From Cryomorphaceae bacterium (GTDB lineage Bacteria > Bacteroidota > Bacteroidia > Flavobacteriales > Flavobacteriaceae): a DNA stretch of 36,348 bases. Shown here piece after piece: positions 1 to 5,964 of this stretch. Numbering within the stretch: the stretch's first letter is position 1; every line of letters begins with the position of its first letter. The notes beneath the pieces are model-generated. The model made no database searches. It was given only the letters and a program-made list of their open reading frames with translations, and was not told the origin of the DNA. Both the position numbers and the translations under genes were made by a program. Location: NCBI GenBank assembly GCA_018646865.1, contig JABGTW010000082.1, forward strand, positions 1 through 36,348. Direction: 5' to 3'.

Positions 1-18
1 CCGCTTGAGTATCTCCCC
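1..18 (-). tRNA. Partial tRNA, probably tRNA-Tyr (5' end only)
   Basis: The reverse complement of bases 1-18 reads GGGGAGATACTCAAGCGG. This looks like the 5' acceptor strand and D-arm start of a tRNA with a long variable arm, most like tRNA-Tyr. The anticodon lies outside the window, so the identity rests on this prefix and on the usual flavobacterial order tRNA-Thr, tRNA-Tyr, tRNA-Gly, tRNA-Thr, tuf, recalled from memory. It lies 18 bases downstream of tRNA-Thr in the same direction. A Leu or Ser tRNA is less likely. Confidence 0.55.
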
Positions 19-36
19 AAATTCAAAATTTCAAAG

Positions 37-110
37 AGCCGATGGAGGGACTCGAACCCACGACCTGCTGATTACAAATCAGCTGCTCTAGCCAGCTGAG
101 CTACATCGGC
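37..110 (-). tRNA. tRNA-Thr (anticodon TGT)
   Basis: Read on the minus strand, this 74-base stretch folds as a complete cloverleaf. The acceptor stem GCCGATG (104-110) pairs with CATCGGC (38-44). There is a D-arm with AGCTCAG..., an anticodon stem CTGAT/ATCAG around the loop TTTGTAA giving anticodon TGT, and a T-arm with GTTCGAGTCC. The 3' CCA is not encoded. It is followed by a probable tRNA-Tyr and is the first gene of what looks like the tRNA cluster that precedes tuf in Flavobacteria. Confidence 0.95.
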
Positions 111-186
111 TTATTATAAAAAACTGTTTGCAAAATAAATGCTTTTTTCTCCTCAAACAAAGTAAAAAGAAATAAATTTTAAAATA

Positions 187-1074
187 TTATTTAGCTCTTG
201 GATGTGAATTTTTAAACACTTCTTTAATTCTCTCCATACTAGTATGACTATAGACTTGTGTAGCAGATAAACTTGAATGACCTAACAGTTCTTTTACAGA
301 ATTTATATCTGCGCCTTCATTAATTAAATGAGTTGCAAAACTATGCCTTAAAACATGAGGAGCTTTTTTTATTTTAGGTGAAACCAGTTTAAAATATTCA
401 TTAACAGTTCTGTAAACAAATTTTTCAGATAATTGTTTTCCATTTTTTGATGTAAAAAAATAATCTGATGAAGTTTGACCCAGGAATTTTGATTTGATTT
501 CCTTAAAAAAAATTATTGCCTTTTTTAGTTTAGGCAAAATTGGGATTATTCTCTCTTTACTTCTTTTACCCATTATTTTAACAGTTGAAGATTCTAGACT
601 AATATCGGACTCTTTAATTGTTATTAGCTCTATTCTTCTAACCCCTGTAAAATAAAAAAATGCAATTATTGTTTTTTGTAAAACGCCCTTGTAATCATTA
701 GCAAAAAAATCACTGTCTAAAAGTGAATTTATTTCTTCCTTAGAAAAAGGAACTTGTATTTTTTTTGACTGTTTTAAGGGGCTATGAGCTTTAAGAGGAG
801 ACGAATTAATAGTTTCCGTTTTAATTAAAAACTTATAAAATGATTTTAAGCTTGAAACTTTTCTATTTATAGATCGATTTGATATATTACTGTTTACCAT
901 ACTAATTATCCAAGATCTAATAACCTTATAGTCGGCTTTCTCTATTTTGAGATTTCCATTGTTTTCAATGATGAATTTATTGTACTGAATTAAATCTCGC
1001 TTATAAGCGGATAATGTGTTTAAGGAATAGTTTTTTTCTAGTTGTAAATAGTCTAAAAATTTCTCTATAAGCAT
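187..1074 (-). CDS. xerC: Tyrosine recombinase XerC/XerD family
   Basis: 295 aa, the usual Xer length. The N-terminal SAM-like core-binding domain covers about residues 1-90 and the catalytic domain about 105-290. The full active-site set is visible at Xer spacing: Arg146 in TGVRRIEL, Lys170 in IMGKRSKER, His240 and Arg243 in HVLRHSFATHL, His266 in LGHSSL and nucleophile Tyr275 in VYSHTS. Xer recombinases resolve chromosome dimers at dif with FtsK. The position between rpsU and the tRNA-Thr/Tyr cluster is where Flavobacteria carry the gene annotated xerC, so this is more likely the housekeeping enzyme than a phage integrase. XerC versus XerD cannot be settled from the sequence alone. It starts with ATG, 42 bases after rpsU, and is probably co-transcribed with it. 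Confidence 0.9.
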   Translation of the reverse strand: MLIEKFLDYLQLEKNYSLNTLSAYKRDLIQYNKFIIENNGNLKIEKADYKVIRSWIISMVNSNISNRSINRKVSSLKSFYKFLIKTETINSSPLKAHSPLKQSKKIQVPFSKEEINSLLDSDFFANDYKGVLQKTIIAFFYFTGVRRIELITIKESDISLESSTVKIMGKRSKERIIPILPKLKKAIIFFKEIKSKFLGQTSSDYFFTSKNGKQLSEKFVYRTVNEYFKLVSPKIKKAPHVLRHSFATHLINEGADINSVKELLGHSSLSATQVYSHTSMERIKEVFKNSHPRAK

Positions 1075-1116
1075 TATACATCTAAGTTACGATGTAAAGG
1101 AGAAAAAATGAGGATA

Positions 1117-1311
1117 TTAGAGATTTTCTTGATCTCTAAGCTTTTGTACATATTGAGCTTTTTTGATTTTAGTTCTATGTACAATTGATGGCTTAACAAA
1201 CTGTTTTCTGTCTCTAAGAGATCTCATTACCCCTGTTTTATCAAACTTACGTTTGAATCTTTTAAGAGCTTTATCAATGTTCTCGCCGTCTTTTATTGGT
1301 ATAATTAACAT
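1117..1311 (-). CDS. rpsU: 30S ribosomal protein S21
   Basis: 64 aa, highly basic, with the S21 pattern: it begins MLIIPIKDGENIDKAL, followed by a K/R-rich helical segment (LKRFKRKFDKTG) and RDRKQFVKPS. S21 is a small-subunit protein near the mRNA exit site that affects Shine-Dalgarno/anti-SD pairing. Bacteroidota keep it although they rarely use SD sequences. It starts with ATG and has no purine-rich SD. An exact TANNTTTG box lies 20 bases upstream (1332-1339), so this is probably the first gene of an rpsU-xerC transcript. Confidence 0.95.
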   Translation of the reverse strand: MLIIPIKDGENIDKALKRFKRKFDKTGVMRSLRDRKQFVKPSIVHRTKIKKAQYVQKLRDQENL

Positions 1312-1331
1312 CTAAAATTTATTTACGAACG

Positions 1332-1339
1332 CAAATATA
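1332..1339 (-). promoter_or_regulatory. Putative Bacteroidetes -7 box upstream of rpsU
   Basis: On the minus strand this reads TATATTTG, an exact match to the Bacteroidetes sigma-A -7 consensus TANNTTTG. It lies 20 bases before the rpsU ATG, which would leave a 5' leader of about 12-15 bases. I do not see a clear TTTG -33 element at the expected distance, so the assignment rests on the -7 box and its position. Confidence 0.4.
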
Positions 1340-1362
1340 AATAATTGTATTTAATATGCTTG

Positions 1363-2859
1363 TTATTTTTTATTATTAATTGCGACAAGATATCTAGAAA
1401 GTTCCTCTTTTACCTTAGGGAATAAAATAAAGAGACCTATCATGTTTGGAAAAACAAGAGCTAAGATCATTGCATCAGAGAATGCCCAAACAGATGACAT
1501 ATCACCAGCAGCACCAATAACAATAAATAAAAGAAAAAGAAGTTTATATGTAAGATCAGATATTTTTCCTTTACCAAAAACATACATCCAAGATTGAAGA
1601 CCATAGTATGACCAGGATATCATTGTTGAAAGAGCAAATAGAACAACTGCAATAGCAAGGAATGGTCCTGAAAAAGATATATACTCAGCAAAAGCAGCTG
1701 ATGTTAGACCAGCGCCTTCAAGTTCTTGACCTCTTATCATAACAGCTGATGATCCATCGACTAAATTTCCATAAGTAAAAAGACTATTATCACCATTAAA
1801 AATGATTATTACAAGTGCGGTCATTGTACATATTACAACAGTGTCAATAAATGGTTCTAATAATGCAACAATCCCCTCAGAAGCAGGGTAATTTGTAATT
1901 ACTGCAGAGTGAGCTATAGAAGCAGAACCTGCACCAGCTTCGTTTGAGAATGCACCTCTTCTAAAACCTTGAACAAGAACACCTATGAATCCCCCCACTG
2001 CAGCAGTTGGAGCGAATGCGCCATTTATAATCATTGCAAATGCATCGTCAACAAATGAGAAATTCATTAGTATTATATATAGACATGCTAAAACATACAT
2101 ACCAGCCATAAAAGGAACTATTTTTTCTGTAACAGATGCTATTCTTTTAATTCCACCAATAATAATTACACCTACTACAACCATCATAATAACACCAACA
2201 ATAGTTCTTGCGGAACCACCAGTTAAACCAAATAGACTAACCATTTGTAGTGCTGCCTGATTTGATTGAGCAGCGTTTCCTCCTCCAAAAGATGCGCCGA
2301 TACATAGAATAGCAAAAATAACAGCGAGGACTTTACCAAATTTTTCAAAACCTCTTTCCTTTAAACCTTTAGAAAGATAATACATTGGACCTCCATAAAC
2401 TGTTCCATCAGGTCCAACATCTCTATACTTAACACCTAGTGTACATTCTACAAATTTTGAAGACATCCCGAGTAGTCCACATAAAATCATCCAAAAAGTT
2501 GCTCCTGGACCACCGATTGCAATTGCCATAGCAACACCAGCAATATTTCCATTACCTACAGTTCCTGAAACAGCTGTAGCTAAGGCTTGAAAATGGCTAA
2601 CTTCACCACCCCCTTTTCTCTTTTTATCCAATCCATCATATCTGCCCATCACAGTTCTAATAGATAATCCAAAACCTCGGATATTTATAAAACCAAAATA
2701 TAAAGTAAAGAATGCTGCACCACCTACTAATAAAAGAATAATTGTTGGTATGCCTGTTCCAAAAAATTCATGGAGAATTAGACCTTCCCAAAAGTTAGAT
2801 ATTGGTTGAAAAGCTTCATTAATTCTTTCATCTATTCCTAATTTTTCTTGTATAATCAT
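1363..2859 (-). CDS. AGCS-family sodium:alanine (amino acid) symporter
   Basis: 498 aa polytopic membrane protein with about 10-12 hydrophobic segments. It carries the family's hallmark stretches GTVGNGNIAGVA (about residues 97-108) and EAGAGSASIAHSA (about 308-320), plus a GGNAAQSNQAA motif. AGCS proteins (AlsT, DagA, CycA-unrelated) import alanine or glycine, L or D, driven by Na+. The exact substrate is not visible here. It lies 3 bases after the PspC-domain gene and is probably the last gene of a rhodanese-PspC-AGCS operon. Base composition is visibly less AT-rich than the neighbours, as is common for a long, highly expressed membrane transporter. It starts with ATG. Confidence 0.93.
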   Translation of the reverse strand: MIIQEKLGIDERINEAFQPISNFWEGLILHEFFGTGIPTIILLLVGGAAFFTLYFGFINIRGFGLSIRTVMGRYDGLDKKRKGGGEVSHFQALATAVSGTVGNGNIAGVAMAIAIGGPGATFWMILCGLLGMSSKFVECTLGVKYRDVGPDGTVYGGPMYYLSKGLKERGFEKFGKVLAVIFAILCIGASFGGGNAAQSNQAALQMVSLFGLTGGSARTIVGVIMMVVVGVIIIGGIKRIASVTEKIVPFMAGMYVLACLYIILMNFSFVDDAFAMIINGAFAPTAAVGGFIGVLVQGFRRGAFSNEAGAGSASIAHSAVITNYPASEGIVALLEPFIDTVVICTMTALVIIIFNGDNSLFTYGNLVDGSSAVMIRGQELEGAGLTSAAFAEYISFSGPFLAIAVVLFALSTMISWSYYGLQSWMYVFGKGKISDLTYKLLFLLFIVIGAAGDMSSVWAFSDAMILALVFPNMIGLFILFPKVKEELSRYLVAINNKK

Positions 2860-2862
2860 AAT

Positions 2863-3072
2863 TTATAAATCAAATGCTGTTTTTTTTCTATGGATAATCA
2901 AATCTTTTACCTTAAAAATCAAGGCGAATGTCAAATATAAAATAAATCCCAGGAGAAGAGTAAAAATTGATAAATAAAAAAATAAAAACCTAAAAGTGCT
3001 AGTTCTTATTCCTAGCTTTTTACTAATTCTCTCACAAACCCCAAGACCATATTTTTCAAAATAATTAATCAA
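2863..3072 (-). CDS. PspC-domain small membrane protein
   Basis: 69 aa. The N-terminal half (YFEKYGLGVCERISKKLGI) matches the start of the PspC domain. A hydrophobic double segment follows (about residues 26-53) and then a short basic tail. PspC is an inner-membrane partner in the phage-shock response of Proteobacteria. In Bacteroidota short stand-alone PspC proteins are common and of unknown function, often annotated as PspC family transcriptional regulator although no DNA-binding domain is present. It directly abuts the rhodanese gene upstream (stop and start adjacent) and precedes the AGCS symporter by 3 bases. Confidence 0.8.
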   Translation of the reverse strand: MINYFEKYGLGVCERISKKLGIRTSTFRFLFFYLSIFTLLLGFILYLTFALIFKVKDLIIHRKKTAFDL

Positions 3073-3384
3073 TTAGTTGTTTTTTGAGCCTGTCCATTCT
3101 GAAATACCACCTAATAAATTAGATAAATTGTTAAAACCAAAAGTTTCCATTATTTGACATGCTTGAACACTTCTTGCACCAGAATGACAATAGACATAGT
3201 AATTTTTAGATTTATCTAAATCTTGAAGACCATCCATAAATAATTGTGGATTACGAATATTTAAAAGTTTAGAATTAGGTATATGGGACTCCTCATATTC
3301 TTCTTCAGATCTTACATCAAGAAGAAATGCATCTTCATCACTTTCTAGTTTATCAATAAGTTCTTTCGAGGTTAAGTTTTTCAT
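3073..3384 (-). CDS. Rhodanese-like domain protein
   Basis: 103 aa, a single rhodanese domain filling the whole protein. Family features are LLDVRSEEEYEESHIPNS (the CH2-type DVR-E-H-G/P block), the active-site loop YCHSGARS with nucleophile Cys66, and a C-terminal LLGGISEW motif. Single-domain rhodaneses carry a persulfide and move sulfane sulfur; the acceptor is not known here. No signal peptide, so cytoplasmic. It is the first gene of the minus-strand run and is divergent from the small membrane protein gene at 3495, so the 110 bases between them should contain promoters for both strands. Confidence 0.9.
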   Translation of the reverse strand: MKNLTSKELIDKLESDEDAFLLDVRSEEEYEESHIPNSKLLNIRNPQLFMDGLQDLDKSKNYYVYCHSGARSVQACQIMETFGFNNLSNLLGGISEWTGSKNN

Positions 3385-3494
3385 TTTTTTTTATGTAAAA
3401 TAAGTAAATCAAATAGTATTAAAAAAAAAACTTAAGAATTACTTTTTTTAATTCAATTGTAATTATGTATTTTGGGATTTAAATACATTTACAT

Positions 3495-3668
3495 ATGAAA
3501 TATTTTCAAAAATCTGACATTTTTCTAATTGCTGCTGCATTTGTATCCTTTGTCTTATCTGTTACACTATGGTTTCAAGGTTATAAGGATGAAGGTTTAT
3601 TTGTTGGCTTATGGGTTCCTTCAATTCTATCATTTGGATGTTATTTTAAACAAATGCTAAAAAAATAA
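3495..3668 (+). CDS. Small membrane protein, unknown function (57 aa)
   Basis: An ATG-started frame of 57 codons encodes a protein beginning MKYFQKSDIF and ending KQMLKK. Two hydrophobic segments are seen (about residues 9-26 and 36-50) joined by a charged turn (GYKDEG). The termini are basic, so both probably face the cytoplasm. The TAA stop is one base before the ATG of the next small gene, so the two are almost certainly co-transcribed. I do not recognise a named family. Support is the clean frame, the hairpin-membrane topology and the coupling to its neighbour. Confidence 0.65.
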   Translation: MKYFQKSDIFLIAAAFVSFVLSVTLWFQGYKDEGLFVGLWVPSILSFGCYFKQMLKK

Positions 3669-3669
3669 T

Positions 3670-3897
3670 ATGGGTGATACTTTTATATTTATCATGGGAT
3701 TAATCTGTACTGGTACAGTTGTAGCAGCTACATTTTTATCAATAAATGAACTCAAAGATGTTAACGAACCACAACTTGAAACAATGAATATGGCTGAAGG
3801 AACTAAGAAGCATTTAAAACTTATTTCAACTGCTATATTTATTATAATAGGCTTTGTTTCTGTTGGATTGCTTTGTTTTTATTTTATATTTGCTTAA
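3670..3897 (+). CDS. Small membrane protein, unknown function (75 aa)
   Basis: 75 aa with two transmembrane segments (about residues 4-24 and 50-73) and a hydrophilic middle (ELKDVNEPQLETMNMAEGTKKH). No motif that I recognise. It begins one base after the 57-aa gene, and its TAA stop overlaps the ATG of the trp leader peptide by one base (TAATG). Leader translation could therefore be coupled to this gene if one transcript spans both. Alternatively the trp promoter lies inside the 3' end of this gene (see the TATATTTG box at 3885). A functional link to tryptophan is not shown. Confidence 0.65.
   Translation: MGDTFIFIMGLICTGTVVAATFLSINELKDVNEPQLETMNMAEGTKKHLKLISTAIFIIIGFVSVGLLCFYFIFA
3862..3892 (+). 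promoter_or_regulatory. Putative trp operon promoter (TTG-N19-TATATTTG)
   Basis: TATATTTG at 3885-3892 matches TANNTTTG exactly. GTTG at 3862-3865 stands 19 bases upstream as a possible -33 element. The predicted start point would be at or within a few bases of the leader-peptide ATG at 3897, giving a leaderless or nearly leaderless leader transcript. The box lies inside the 3' end of the 75-aa gene. The region is AT-rich, so a chance match is possible. Confidence 0.35.
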
Positions 3898-3941
3898 TGA
3901 AATTAATTAACACATACTGGTGGTGGAATTACGATAATTAA
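3897..3941 (+). CDS. trpL: trp operon leader peptide (MKLINTYWWWNYDN)
   Basis: A 14-codon frame followed by TAA, with three consecutive TGG Trp codons at 3918-3926 (residues 8-10). Trp is rare and uses one codon, so three in a row in a tiny frame directly before trpE and a terminator is the hallmark of ribosome-mediated attenuation. Stalling at the Trp codons when charged tRNA-Trp is low would choose between the competing RNA hairpins just downstream. The ATG overlaps the stop of the upstream small gene (TAATG). No Shine-Dalgarno is seen, as usual in Bacteroidota. The peptide probably has no function beyond being translated. Confidence 0.85.
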   Translation: MKLINTYWWWNYDN

Positions 3942-3997
3942 ATATTCGTGATTGAACTATTAGTTAATAGCTTGTCTCACGACAGGCTTTTTTTTTT
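3929..3997 (+). promoter_or_regulatory. trp attenuator: alternative RNA pairings
   Basis: Three short segments can pair in exclusive ways. Segment 1, TTACGA (3929-3934, just after the Trp codons), pairs with segment 2, TCGTGA (3946-3951; one G-U). Segment 2 can instead pair perfectly with TCACGA (3977-3982), which is the loop plus the tip of the terminator stem, so that pairing blocks the terminator. A small inner hairpin CTATT/AATAG (3957-3970) lies between. A ribosome stalled on the Trp codons covers segment 1 and frees segment 2, giving antitermination. One that reaches the stop at 3939-3941 covers segment 2, giving termination. Pairings are read by eye; energies were not calculated. Confidence 0.7.
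3969..3997 (+). terminator. Rho-independent terminator of the trp leader
   Basis: AGCTTGTC (3969-3976) pairs with GACAGGCT (3981-3988): 8 pairs including one G-U, with a 4-base loop TCAC. A run of ten T (3988-3997) follows directly. This is the clearest intrinsic terminator in the window and it sits before, not after, the operon. Its 3' edge is only 12 bases from the trpE ATG, so the formed hairpin would also lie inside the trpE ribosome-binding area. Confidence 0.88.
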
Positions 3998-4000
3998 GCT

Positions 4001-5401
4001 ATGAAGAAAATAAAATTAAAAAATTATCATAAAAAAATCTTTGCAGACACTATAACTCCTGTGGAGGTTTATCTAAAAATAAGAGATATTTATCCAAATA
4101 GTTTACTATTAGAAAATAGTGATTATATGTTGGCAAATAATAATTACTCGTTTATTTGTTTCAATCAAATCGGTTACATCAAAATTAAAGACAACGAAAT
4201 TAATATTTCATATCCTGGAGAAGTAGTTAGTTCAAGAACATTGACAAAAAATGAAAAAGTTTCAGATGTAATTCATAACTATCTAGATAACTTTGAAACA
4301 TCAGATTCAGATTTCAAATTTTTAAATAATGGACTATTTGGTTTTATGAGTCACGAATCAGTTAAATATTTTGATTCAATTAATATTGAAAATAAAGATG
4401 ACCTTGATATACCAGACATATATTATGGACTTTATCAAAATATAATTGCAATAAGCCAATACAATCATGAAGCTCATATCTTCTGCAACACAATTAAAAA
4501 TTCTAACAACATTGAATCAATTGAAGCTATTTTAAACAACAAGAGTTATTCAGTATTTAATTTTAGAAAAAAAGGTAAATCTGAATCAATAATAACTGAT
4601 GATGAATATCTTGAGTATGTTAACAAAGCCAAGGAGCATTGTAAAAGAGGAGATGTTTTTCAGCTTGTCTTATCGAGAAGGTTTATGCAAAAATTTAGTG
4701 GAGATGAATTTAATGTTTATAGAGCTTTAAGATCAATAAACCCTTCACCGTACCTTTTCTTTTTTGATTATGGTGATTATAAAATTTTTGGTAGTTCACC
4801 TGAAGCTCAAATTATAATTAAAGATGGTAAATCAGAAATTCATCCAATTGCTGGTACATTTAAAAGAACAGGAAATGATGAAGAAGATCATAATGCTGCA
4901 AAAGAATTAGCTAAAGATCCAAAAGAAAATTCTGAACATATTATGTTAGTTGATCTTGCTAGAAATGATTTGAGCAGAAGCGGAAATAATGTTAAAGTGG
5001 AGAAAAACAGAGAGATACAATTCTACTCCCATGTTATTCATTTAGTTTCCAAGGTTACAGCAATATTGAAGAAAAATATTAAATCTTTTAAAGTAGTTGA
5101 AGATACTTTCCCAGCTGGTACATTAACAGGAGCTCCAAAACATAGAGCTCTTGAATTGATTGAAAAATATGAGAAAGTAAATAGGAATTTTTATGGGGGA
5201 GCTATTGGATATATAGATTTTAATGGAAACTTTAATCATGCGATTATCATAAGATCTTTCTTTAGTAAAAACAATATATTGAATTACCAAGCTGGAGCTG
5301 GGATAGTAATAGATTCAATTCCAGAAAAAGAGTTAGAAGAAGTGAGAAACAAATTAGGGGCTCTAGATAAAGCATTAAATGAAGCTGAATTAATAAAATG
5401 A
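4001..5401 (+). CDS. trpE: Anthranilate synthase component I
   Basis: 466 aa. Makes anthranilate from chorismate using ammonia from TrpG; the first step of tryptophan synthesis. Chorismate-binding family blocks are complete: HPIAGTFKRTG (about residues 280-290), HIMLVDLARNDLSR (about 313-326), FPAGTLTGAPK (about 371-381), GGAIGYI and QAGAGIVIDS near the C-terminus. The N-terminal Trp-feedback motif, usually LLES, reads LLEN (residues 36-39) followed by SDY. The ATG is 3 bases after the terminator T-tract with no SD. The stop overlaps the trpG ATG (ATGA). Component I of p-aminobenzoate synthase is excluded by the operon context. Confidence 0.96.
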   Translation: MKKIKLKNYHKKIFADTITPVEVYLKIRDIYPNSLLLENSDYMLANNNYSFICFNQIGYIKIKDNEINISYPGEVVSSRTLTKNEKVSDVIHNYLDNFETSDSDFKFLNNGLFGFMSHESVKYFDSINIENKDDLDIPDIYYGLYQNIIAISQYNHEAHIFCNTIKNSNNIESIEAILNNKSYSVFNFRKKGKSESIITDDEYLEYVNKAKEHCKRGDVFQLVLSRRFMQKFSGDEFNVYRALRSINPSPYLFFFDYGDYKIFGSSPEAQIIIKDGKSEIHPIAGTFKRTGNDEEDHNAAKELAKDPKENSEHIMLVDLARNDLSRSGNNVKVEKNREIQFYSHVIHLVSKVTAILKKNIKSFKVVEDTFPAGTLTGAPKHRALELIEKYEKVNRNFYGGAIGYIDFNGNFNHAIIIRSFFSKNNILNYQAGAGIVIDSIPEKELEEVRNKLGALDKALNEAELIK

Positions 5402-5964
5402 AAAAAATATTTTTAATAGATAATTATGATTCATTCACATACAATCTTCTATACTATTTAGAGGAACTTGGATGCGAGGTAACAGTAAAAAGAAATGATA
5501 AATTTGAACTTGATGAAATAAGTAATTTTGATGCAATTTTAATTTCACCAGGACCTGGAATTCCTAGAGAAGCTGGAAAGATAATTGAGGTAATTAAAAA
5601 ATTTTATAACACTAAAAATATTTTTGGTGTTTGTTTAGGTCAACAAGCAATTGCTGAGGCTTTTGGAGGTAAAATAAGAAACTTAAAGAAGGTTTATCAT
5701 GGGGTTTCATCGAAGATAACTTTAACTGACTCGGATCTAATTTTTGATGATATTAAATCTGATTTAAATGTAGGGAGATACCATTCTTGGATAGTTGACA
5801 ATCCATTACCTCAAGTACTTAAAGTAACTTCTGTTGATGAAAATGGCGAAATTATGTCAATAAAACATAAAGATTTCAATGTCAGAGGAGTTCAATTTCA
5901 TCCAGAATCAATTTTAACACCTGATGGAAAAACAATATTAAATAATTGGATAAATACGATATGA
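5398..5964 (+). CDS. trpG: Anthranilate synthase component II (glutamine amidotransferase)
   Basis: 188 aa class I glutamine amidotransferase. It hydrolyses glutamine and channels ammonia to TrpE. The catalytic triad is visible: Cys79 in FGVCLGQQ, His168 and Glu170 in VQFHPES. The oxyanion motif SPGPGIP is at about 50-56. Length is typical of a stand-alone TrpG, not fused to trpD. It overlaps trpE by 4 bases (ATGA) and its TGA stop overlaps the trpD ATG. In some bacteria the same subunit also serves p-aminobenzoate synthesis; whether it does here cannot be told. Confidence 0.96.
   Translation: MKKIFLIDNYDSFTYNLLYYLEELGCEVTVKRNDKFELDEISNFDAILISPGPGIPREAGKIIEVIKKFYNTKNIFGVCLGQQAIAEAFGGKIRNLKKVYHGVSSKITLTDSDLIFDDIKSDLNVGRYHSWIVDNPLPQVLKVTSVDENGEIMSIKHKDFNVRGVQFHPESILTPDGKTILNNWINTI

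Noticed and set aside
111-186. Possible terminator GCA...TGC followed by TTTTTT between tRNA-Thr and xerC
   Set aside because: Only three base pairs form, and the T-run is on the strand opposite to the direction of both genes.
187-1074. Tyrosine recombinase beside tRNA genes as a sign of an integrated element
   Set aside because: Length, active-site spacing and position next to rpsU fit the housekeeping Xer enzyme. There are no phage or cargo genes and no att-like repeat of the tRNA 3' end.
1085-1102. Inverted repeat ACATC...GATGT between xerC and rpsU as an operator or terminator
   Set aside because: Only five pairs with a long loop and no T-run. Too weak to support a function.
5946-5960. 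TTG at 5946 as the trpD start
   Set aside because: The ATG at 5961 gives the ATGA overlap typical of this operon and a normal TrpD N-terminus.
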